From Andrena cerasifolii (lineage: Eukaryota; Arthropoda; Insecta; Hymenoptera; Andrenidae), in assembly GCF_050908995.1 (NCBI RefSeq), contig NC_135120.1, positions 8,011,433 through 8,075,432 on the forward strand: DNA of 64,000 bases, read 5' to 3'. The translations under genes and the position numbers were made by a program. Below, one piece after another: positions 57,171 to 64,000 of the stretch. The notes under the pieces are model-generated. The model was not told the origin of the DNA. It was given only the letters and a program-made list of their open reading frames with translations, and searched no databases. Every line of letters starts with the position of its first letter. Within the stretch, counting starts at the first letter, position 1.

Positions 57171-58330
57171 AGGTGCGATCAGAGACTCCTACCGGTACGT
57201 AAAATACCGGTATTATACGATTGTAACTTCGCAACCCTTATAGAAATCGAAGCACGAAGACACCGGTATGAGATCATACCGCTATATGAAATATTAACCG
57301 GTAACTTTTTCGGTTTTCCTATACCTATTACACAGTACAACATCCATCTGGGCTTGTAACATTCAATAGCCGTTTCTTATAGGTTTTCGGGCCCTGAAAA
57401 CGAATCCGCAACCCATTTGTTGCCATCACCCTCAGTTTTTGAGAAAATCGATTTTGAAAAAAAACTGAGGGTGATGGCGACGAACGGGTTGCGGATTCGT
57501 TTTCAGGGCACGAAAACCTATAAGAAACGGCTATTGAATGTTACAAGCCCGAAAAAAGTCAAAATTTGTTGTACTGTGTTATTACAATTTTCAAGATATT
57601 TGTAAGCAGAGGTTTAAAACTGGTATTATGTTAGCGAAATTATATCGAAGCCGATATAGTATCGAAATCGCTGCAATACCGAAGTAAAAAGACTTACCAG
57701 CATTTTTCTGGTAATATTTAATAATGTGATTACGATGTGAATACGATGGTACAATGTTACAATAGTCGAAACGTCGATCTGAAACGCCAAGTGTCGCGAT
57801 ATCGGTTGATGCCACCCTATGTTGTCTGCCTTATGCCAGAAAGGGGTAGCAGGAACGCTCGGCGCTAAAGTGAAGCTGGAATATAAACGAATGAAGATTT
57901 GGTCTCGACATCAGGGACAAGAGCGTGGAGACTCGTCAGTCTGATGATCGACCATTGAGTGAATAGGTTCTAGCAGCAGGCAAAGATTTTTGAAATTTAT
58001 TAATTTACTAAGTATTTATAGATTACCTAGGTAATACCGAATTTATTACTTTAGTTAATCGACTAAAGTTTGTTTATTATTAGATTATTAGATTATTAAG
58101 TAGTTTACTATTAATTTATTTTTAGTTCAATACTCTTATTATTAGAGTTACTATTAGTGTTGTTGTTAGTGGTAGAGTTACTGTTACAGTTATAGAGGTA
58201 TTACCGGAAAATATCGAAACCTACCATGTCACCGAAAGAAATACCGAAAAAATACCAGTATTTATTTCGGTTTTCGGTAACATATCGGTTTCGGTGCGAT
58301 ATCGGTTTCAGCATATATGAGTACCGTCCG
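57171..58330. repeat. CCGGTA-rich degenerate repeat block
   Basis: Motifs of the form ACCGGTA, ATACCGG and TTTCGGT recur at 57190-57320 and 58195-58330 on both strands, framing an AT-rich core. This looks like an old element with repetitive termini, but exact ends are not defined. A near-perfect hairpin lies inside at 57345-57556. Confidence 0.55.
57345..57556. repeat. Near-perfect 200-nt inverted repeat
   Basis: CATTCAATAGCCGTTTCTTA through AACGAATCCGCAACCC (left arm, 57360-57415) matches the complement of 57485-57540 at 57 of 60 positions in the segment I compared, and CCATCACCCTCAGTTTTT pairs around the loop. Weaker pairing continues outward (ACAGTACAAC at about 57335 and 57575). Confidence 0.85.
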
Positions 58331-59762
58331 GTATATTAAGTCCCTGGGTGCAGATACGCTTGTAACACTCGCGCGGATGCCACTCACCGTTCGAGGGCCT
58401 ACAATTTTCCCCGCCATTAGGTCAGCGGAGAAAAGAAATTACAAGAAGCGGGGCGCCGGATTGTTCTATCCAGGGTCGCGGCTGGCAGATGTCGGATCTG
58501 GATCTTCGGCAGCTGTTTCGCCAAATGGTAGCGTGCCCGGTGGTGAAGCATCAGCGGTCCGAGGGAAAACGTGGGCCAGCGCTAAGAGGTTCGACCATAA
58601 ATTTGTAATCTTGATTCGGTCGGACCTTCTCGCTGTGCCGCGATCTCCGCTGGAAGCCGCAAACCTCGGGAGTCCGCGGCGCGTTTCCACGACTCCGAGG
58701 CGTGTATCGGCGAGTAGCCGTTCCCCTGAGGAATTTCGACCTGGCGATTTATGCCCGAGAAGACCGGGGCCTTTTGTGCCGTGCCGCTTCGGGCATTGCG
58801 CGCATAATTTCAATATCGTCTCGCGGTCAGCACGGCAAAAGCGCCGAGTCACGAGGAACGCGAGTCGAACCCGGACGATTTGCTTCTTTCTACCCTCCGG
58901 CAGGGTTTCGCGTCGATTTTTCATCCAGCTGGCTCGGCTTGAGTGACCCATCAGTTTCCTGACCTTTGCTCGCGCCCATTCGGTGTGCTCGGCGAATTCC
59001 AATTCACCTAACGAGTGAAACCGGCAGATTTCTCGCTGAATAATTAGTCAACTACCCCCTGGGAACAATTTTTCCTTCGCCGAGTTTTCTAAGTAGCATC
59101 GTCGACTTTTGTCGCTGCAATCTTATTTCAGGGAAGGACCTCGAAGACGCTAATTAAAGTGGAGGAGCGCGGACATAGTAAATTATGGACCCAGCTGTTC
59201 GCGAGCCACTCCGATTTAGAGGAGCCTCGAATGTACGTAATGCACGGGGGATGCGTCGAGCGAAGCACGCAAATAACTTCCGAAAGAAGTTGAACGAGCG
59301 TGCTGCACGATGAGCGGAGCAGGACTGGCGTGCTGGATCCCCCGTGCAAAAAGAAACTTGAAACGTAAAATTTCAGATTCCACGAAATCAGAATTCCTTG
59401 TTAGGGCGTGTACACGCGATGCCTGCAGGAAATGGGAATATTCTACGATCCGTCCATTACGCGAATCGGTGCATCGCTGCGAACCACCCTTTTGGCGGAG
59501 CAAGGAAATTACTTCCAGTACTTGCCACTGATTCTCCGCGAGCGACGTTTGTGTAACACTGCGCCAAGCGCAACGAGGACTGAGCGGGTTTGCCAGTCCT
59601 TTAGAAATCGATACACGCCCACTCTAGACTTGTCGAAAACCGGTGCGAATAATCACGTAAATCGCACGGTGCCGTTCGTTCATCGGGAACATTCTCCGTG
59701 AACACCGGAGCGGAGGACGAAATGCAAATGGAAGTTCATACGCGGCTTGAATTCGAATCGCA
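58331..59762. other. CpG-rich non-coding block
   Basis: The long frames at 58317-58946 (plus) and 58466-59002 (minus) overlap fully and have no motif; I treat them as compositional. Confidence 0.4.
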
Positions 59763-59799
59763 TAAAGCCGCGTATTCACCTGCGCATTCGCCCCGAATG

Positions 59800-60010
59800 T
59801 GCATTCGGCGCGCACCGATTTTTTGCTCGTGCGGCGCGCGGTCGGTGCTCAGCGTGCATTCGGCGCGCGGTAGGTGCTCGGCGTGCATTCGGCGTGCATT
59901 CGGCGCGCATTCGGCGTGCATTCGGCGCGCGCCCGGCGCGCATTCGGCGTGCGTTCGGCGCGCGACCGGCGCGCGTCCCGCGCGCATTCGGCGCACGTTC
60001 GGCCCACGTT
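59800..60010. repeat. Subterminal repeat array, left end
   Basis: Many tandem variants of GCATTCGGCGC/GCGTTCGGCGC. The frames open on both strands here (rich in Arg, Ala, His) are a product of the repeat, not genes. In Harbinger-type elements subterminal repeats are candidate binding sites for the transposase or its partner. Confidence 0.85.
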
Positions 60011-60043
60011 CGGGAATCGTGCAGTGTTCTTTCACAACAGTCT

Positions 60044-60050
60044 CTATAAG
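60044..60050 (+). promoter_or_regulatory. Candidate TATA-like element of transposase gene
   Basis: CTATAAG lies 30-36 bp before the ATG at 60080, leaving a very short leader. The inverted copy at the right end reads CCATAAG, a one-base change. Confidence 0.35.
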
Positions 60051-60079
60051 CATCGATCCGAAGAACGAGGAGAAAAGTC

Positions 60080-62302
60080 ATGGACGAAAATATTGCAGTT
60101 GCTAGTGCTAGTTTCATTGTATTGTATACATTGCTAAAAAAAAAAAAGGATAAAAAGAAGAAACGTTGGTGGACGAAGAAACTTTATACCAGCAGATGCA
60201 ACGAAAAATTTCTACGTGATTTAAATGCTGAAGTGGGAAGCAACCAATTTCGAAACTTTACGAGGATGTCATCGGAAGATTTTTTTATTATATTAAATTA
60301 TATTCGAGATAAGATTGCAAGACAAGATACTGCCTACAGAAAAGCCATTACGCCGGAAGAAAGATTGGCCATTACATTAAGATTTCTTGCAACCGGAGAT
60401 TCGTATAGTAGTATGCAATATCTATTTAGAATCTCAAAACAGGTTATTTCAAAAATCGTACCAGAGGTGTGTGAAGCAATAATTGAGAGTTTGATTCATT
60501 ATGTGAAGGTAAGTCATTTATTTATCAATATACATATTAAAGTATTTATTTAAAAAAATATTATTTTGTACATATGCGAAAGAATATAATTAGGTATGTG
60601 TTTTAATATAAATTTTAATTATCGGTGTCAGAGAAGTGGGAGAAATATGAGTTTAGTGTACAATCAGAACTATTGGAAAATGGAGATGGATGTGATGATT
60701 CGGAAGGTGGAATAGACTGTGGATAGGTGTCGTAGGTGTTGGAATTGTCACTGATTGAATGTGATGAATTATGTGAATCGTGTCTATTAGAAACAGGAGT
60801 AAGTTCGGTGTAGATGGTAGTAGTAGGCGGTGTAGGTGGGGAAACAGGATTTGTAGACTGTGGAATGAATGTGGACGAAGAAGCAGGTGGAATGAATGTG
60901 GACGAAGAAGCAGGTGGAATGAATGTGGATGAAGAAGCTTGTGGATAGAATGTGGATGAAGAAGCTTGTGGAATGAATGTGGACGAAGAAGCAGGTGGAA
61001 TGAATGTGGATGAAGAAGTTTGTGAATAGAATGTGGATGAAGAAGCTTGTGGAATGAATGTGGACGAAGGAGCATGTGAAGTATTATTGAGCTGTTGCGA
61101 AGGATTGGGTGAAGGCGGAATTAAGGAGGACATTTCTATTTCATAGAGTATATTGCTGATTTTATGTTGGGCTACCACTCGCTGCTGGTTGTTAAATTTT
61201 TGTAATTTGGCCGCAACATATCTCCCGAATGCTGGGCACTCGTCACTCTCCGAATTACGGGCATCAATGGCAGTTTTTAAATATTTAAAAGCTTCATCGA
61301 TTCGGGGGTCTTCTTTCCGCTTGCACGACTTTTTCGGTGATTTAATTTGTTTTGCCCGTTGTGATGTTTCTTCGGGCGCGACGTCGTCCACAGGGTTAAT
61401 AAGGATGTCAGCATCGACTGCTTCATCCACATCGGCAGTCTAAATACAATGAAACAAAAAAATTAAATTAATATTGAAATTTTCAGATGCCATCGACTGC
61501 AGAAGAATGGAAGAAAATATCAGATGAATTTGAGGAAATGTGGAATTTTCCGCATTGCGTTGGCGCTATTGACGGAAAACACGTACTAATACAAGCGCCA
61601 ATAAAAAGTGGAAGTGACTTTTACAATTATAAGTCTCAATTTAGCATCGTATTATTAGCGTTAGTGGATGCTAACTACAATTTCTTATTCGTTGACGTGG
61701 GCTGCCAAGGCAGAATATCGGATGGAGGAGTATTTAAAAATTGTCATTTATACAAACAGATCGAGGAGCAAAAGCTCAATCTTCCAGCGTCATCTGCTAT
61801 AGATGGACTAACTGCCGAGATGCCTTTCTTTTTTTTAGGAGATTCTGCATTTGCTTTAGGTCCTAATATGATGAAGCCATACCCTGGGATTAGTCCAAAA
61901 GGATCTATTAAACGGATATTCAATTATCGACTTAGCAGAGCCCGTAGAGTAGTCGAAAATGCCTTTGGGGTTCTATCGAGCGTATTTCGGGTATTGCGAA
62001 AACCGTTGCTGTTGCAACCCGAAAAGGCTCAAGTTGTTGTCATGGCTACGATTTGCCTTCATAACTTTCTACGAAACAGTAGAACTTCAAGGAATTATTA
62101 CACTCCCTCAACTTGTTTTGATGTGGAAGAAAATGGAGAAATCCGGCCTGGAGACTGGAGACAAGAAAACGAACAAGTTTCCCTTTTGCCTTTCAGGTCG
62201 GTTGCACGTAGAAGTAAAGTAACCGCCGAGAAAATGCGCGACGATTTGGCAAAATATTTTTCTACGTCAGGAGCTGTTCATTGGCAAGATAAATATGCTT
62301 AA
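60080..62302 (+). CDS. Harbinger-type DDE transposase, two exons, apparently intact
   Basis: Exon 1 is 60080-60508 (143 codons), donor GTAAGT at 60509. Exon 2 is 61487-62302, after a TTTTCAG acceptor. The exons join in phase 0 to give about 414 aa, the usual size for insect Harbinger transposases. Exon 1 encodes a basic lysine run, RWWTKKLYTSR, FTRMS and the helix-turn-helix-like ITPEERLAITLRFLATGDSY. Exon 2 carries the DDE nuclease: CVGAIDGKHV (D172), FFLGDSAFAL (D262) and RRVVENAFGVL (E300), plus FVDVGCQG and the late CLHNFLR motif. The enzyme should cut the element ends and insert into TAA sites in the nucleus. It needs a DNA-binding partner in known systems, here probably the convergent MADF gene, whose last exon lies within this gene's intron. 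Function is inferred from motifs; activity is untested. Confidence 0.92.
60545..60550 (-). promoter_or_regulatory. Polyadenylation signal of MADF gene
   Basis: TTTATT on the plus strand is AATAAA on the minus strand, 65 bp after the stop at 60615. It lies inside the transposase intron. Confidence 0.5.
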
Positions 62303-63517
62303 TGTAATACAAAATGCAATGCTTAATGTGCCAACTTAATATGTAAGAAAGTAATAGCATGTTGCAATAAAAAATTTAACATCCTAATTTGAGTAATTCA
62401 TTTTTAAGTAAAATTCTCTTCCAGTACATTCTTATGGGCACACTTCGATATTTGGTTGCATGTGATATATCAGAAAGTAATTAGAGAAACAACTTACGCT
62501 TATAGTGTTTCTGGGTTCCGTATTGTCGTCCAAAAACTGCATCGCCTTGAACGCGAACCATTTTGAATGGTAAATTTCGTCGCTTCCTGAAATAATATAC
62601 ATTGGAATAGTATCTTGTTCTTTTCTCTTTCGTGTAGGGGAAGAGTAGGGGAATTACGAACACTTAAGGGAAAAGTTAAATTGAAACAAAAGGCCTGACA
62701 GATGGAAAGTCTTTAATCTTTAACCTCTTTCACGGTTATCTCAATATCTTTCAACGAATATGTACGTATACTCTTCCTAACATAATTCCGGGATACTGGA
62801 CACGTGAAAAACTTAGTAAATGTTAAGATAAAAGGATAAATGCCATCGTCTGTAATAGTCCCATATACGCTGTTCGTAATTACCCAAAATGAACAGAAGC
62901 TAAGAAGTTTCAAATAAAACAAATACGAGCACGTATATGTACAAAGTAATCCCTTGATTTTATTTAGAATTAAGTAACGGAACTACGAAAAAATTATGCT
63001 TTGTTGGGTAGTATAGGTTCAATGCACTATAGACTCAAAATACTCGAGCGTAAAATTGTAAGAAAAGCTACCAAAACATTTCACGACCATTATCTTTGCA
63101 GTTGCGCGCAGCCTTGCGTCGTAACACTTTCCGTAATACCAAACATAGCTAATTACATCACGTAACAATATCGCGAGAGGACAGGACAAGCGATTTCAGC
63201 GAATATCGCGGTGTTTAGGTTTATCCCGCGTTCGAAATTCCCCCACTCTCCCTTAGAAGTGTTTAATATTATTTACCTCGTCCAGTTGTGGTGCTCTTCT
63301 TAATTTTCCCCTTTTCCCGTCTGTACGAGCTTTTTAGGCTCTCCACTTTCCTCTTGCACTCTTCCGCCTCCGTTCCGATCTCCTGGGCAATTGTACACCA
63401 CGCGTCGTCCTTTTTTATAGTATCGAAATAACGCGGGTGTCTGGGATTCCATAAGGATTCGTGTTTTTCGAATACCTCAAGGAGCTTGAGACAAATTTGT
63501 GGCGTCCACTCCATCAT
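60615..63517 (-). CDS. MADF-domain DNA-binding partner protein of Harbinger, three exons
   Basis: Exon 1: 63517-63277, donor GTAAAT. Exon 2: 62586-62498, acceptor TTTCAG, donor GTAAGT. Exon 3: 61439-60615, acceptor TTTAG. The phases agree (1, then 0) and the product is about 384 aa. Exons 1-2 make a MADF domain: MEWTPQICLKLLEVFEKHES, LWNPRHPRYF, AWCTIAQEIG, KRKVESLKSSYRREKGK, and HSKWFAFKAMQFL. Exon 3 has a basic PKKSCKRK (possible nuclear signal), FGRYVAAKLQKFNNQQRVVA, as in the C-terminal segment of such proteins, then a Ser-Thr-Phe repeat. MADF/Myb-like partners of Harbinger bind element ends and help nuclear import of the transposase. I start at the ATG pair at 63517-63512; in-frame ATGs at 63646 and 63628 would add up to 43 residues from inverted-repeat sequence. 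Confidence 0.85.
60850..61078 (-). repeat. 24-bp coding minisatellite in MADF exon 3
   Basis: About nine to ten units of roughly 24 bp encode variants of ASSSTFIP with Q, Y or P changes. The units are in frame, so copy number can vary without breaking the protein. Confidence 0.85.
62366..62371 (+). promoter_or_regulatory. Polyadenylation signal of transposase gene
   Basis: AATAAA 64 bp after the transposase stop. It lies inside the second intron of the minus-strand MADF gene. Confidence 0.6.
62600..63240. other. First intron of the MADF gene
   Basis: AT-rich, no coding frame of note. Bounded by the donor at 63276 and the acceptor at 62587 on the minus strand. Confidence 0.6.
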
Positions 63518-63604
63518 GGTGTCGTTCGGACCCGAATGCACGCTTTGGTGGACCGCCAGCAAGCGGATCGCGGCGCGAATGGCCCGGCGAACGCTCGGTT
63601 CGCA

Positions 63605-63710
63605 TCGCCTCGATATCGGTCCATACATTGTATCCGCGCTCGTCATTTGCCGATCGGTTTGCCTCGAAACGACGAATGCGGATACAATGTATGGACCGAT
63701 ATCGAGGCGA
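63605..63710. repeat. Perfect 33-bp inverted repeat upstream of MADF start
   Basis: TCGCCTCGATATCGGTCCAT and the next 13 bases (63605-63637) are exactly complementary to 63678-63710, with a 40-bp loop. It sits between the inverted transposase copy and the MADF start, probably in the leader of the MADF transcript. Confidence 0.9.
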
Positions 63711-63912
63711 CTGCTGGTATATATTCGTTGTACCTGTTGGTATATATTTTCCTCGTCCACCAACGTTTCTTTTTATCCTTTTTTTTTAAGCAATGTATAC
63801 AATACAATGAAACTAGCACTAGCTATTGGAATATTTTCATCCAAGATTTTTCTTCTCGTTCTTCGGATCGATACTTATGGGGACTATTGTGAATGAACAC
63901 TACACGATCCCC
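63711..63912 (-). pseudogene. Inverted copy of transposase 5' region with lost start codon
   Basis: On the minus strand this matches 60011-60196: ATCGATCCGAAGAACGAG, then ATGAAAATATT, CTAGTGCTAGTTTCATTGTA, the A-run and AACGTTGGTGGACGA. The transposase start ATGGAC is TTGGAT here, and small length changes break the frame. It is part of the long terminal inverted repeat and gives the MADF gene the same upstream region as the transposase. Confidence 0.85.
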
Positions 63913-64000
63913 GAATGCGCGCCGAATGCGCGCCGAATGCGCGTCGAACGCGCGCCGAACGCGCGCCGAATGCACGTTGACCACTGAACGCGCGCCGAAC
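63913..64000. repeat. Subterminal repeat array, right end (cut by window edge)
   Basis: Tandem GAATGCGCGCC/GAACGCGCGCC units, the complement of the left array at 59800-60010. The array and the terminal repeat continue beyond the window. Confidence 0.85.

Larger units (their letters stand above)
59766..64000. mobile_element. PIF/Harbinger transposon, right terminus outside the window
   Basis: The left end AGCCGCGTATTCACCTGCGC is preceded by TAA (59763-59765). Next come an array of about 10-11 bp GC-rich subterminal repeats, a transposase gene on the plus strand (60080-62302) and a MADF-type gene on the minus strand (60615-63517). The inverted counterpart of the left side then runs from 63711 to the window end. 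The right terminus and right TAA must lie shortly after 64000. Both genes have intact frames and consensus splice sites, so this may be a recent, possibly active copy. A truncated relative lies at 35186. Confidence 0.9.

Noticed and set aside
58317..59002. Long overlapping frames on both strands (209 and 178 codons)
   Set aside because: Complementary frames in CpG-rich sequence; no recognisable protein features.
59736..60117. Arg/Ala/His-rich frames on both strands
   Set aside because: They are translations of the subterminal repeat array of the Harbinger element.
60653..61075. 140-codon Leu/His/Pro-rich frame, minus strand
   Set aside because: Shadow frame of the 24-bp minisatellite in MADF exon 3.

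Overview
This looks like a piece of an insect nuclear genome, most likely a hymenopteran such as an ant or bee. That assignment is an inference from a CpG-dense background of moderate GC, long non-coding stretches, and the mix of DNA transposons; no host protein identifies the species. There is no bacterial or viral gene organisation and I see no rRNA, tRNA or CRISPR. I recognise no host protein-coding gene with confidence. One short open frame at 28802-28965, with a TATA box upstream and a perfect splice donor at its end, is the only candidate host exon I would follow up. Most of the window is CpG-rich non-coding sequence with AT-rich islands, and almost every AT-rich island resolves into a transposon.

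Layout. 1-11 kb: a TA-flanked MITE (512-704), a pogo/Tigger-like relic with a PHD-type zinc finger (1594-3155), foldback sequence at 4150-4490 and a TTAA-flanked palindrome (9825-10554). 12.2-16.1 kb: three nested elements (TTAA palindrome, then a TA-flanked element, then a 2.1-kb foldback with a 7-8 bp target duplication) followed by a reverse-transcriptase fragment. 18.2-21.8 kb: two Transib-type elements whose ends read CACAGTGG. 24.5-25.4 kb: a foldback and a second pogo zinc-finger relic. 26.4-27.9 kb: a stack of four elements, with a copia-like solo LTR inside a TTAA palindrome that sits at the exact dyad of a further palindrome, whose other arm holds a Harbinger derivative. 33.1-34.0 kb: another pogo-type non-autonomous element. 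38-55 kb: many TTAA- and TAA-flanked MITEs, including two piggyBac-like copies of identical 280-bp length. 55.3-56.4 kb: the cleanest Transib-type element (perfect CGACG duplication). 57-58.3 kb: CCGGTA-rich repeat with a near-perfect 200-nt hairpin.

The most notable locus is 59766 to the window end: a PIF/Harbinger transposon that looks intact except that its right terminus lies beyond the window. It carries a two-exon transposase (+ strand, about 414 aa, D172/D262/E300) and a three-exon MADF-type DNA-binding partner (- strand, about 384 aa). The genes are convergent and interdigitated: the last exon of the MADF gene lies inside the transposase intron, and the last exon of the transposase lies inside an intron of the MADF gene. 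The element ends are long inverted repeats reaching into the transposase coding region, so the partner gene is preceded by an inverted copy of the transposase promoter and first codons in which the start codon has been lost. By analogy with known Harbinger elements, the two proteins would act together: the MADF protein binds DNA and assists the nuclear action of the DDE transposase at the TAA-flanked ends.

In three places a second copy or opposite arm of the same element gives the pre-insertion sequence (12450/15417 against 47697; 26864/27173 against 26546-26560; 27241/27812 against 26478-26485), so the target duplications there rest on direct comparison within the window.
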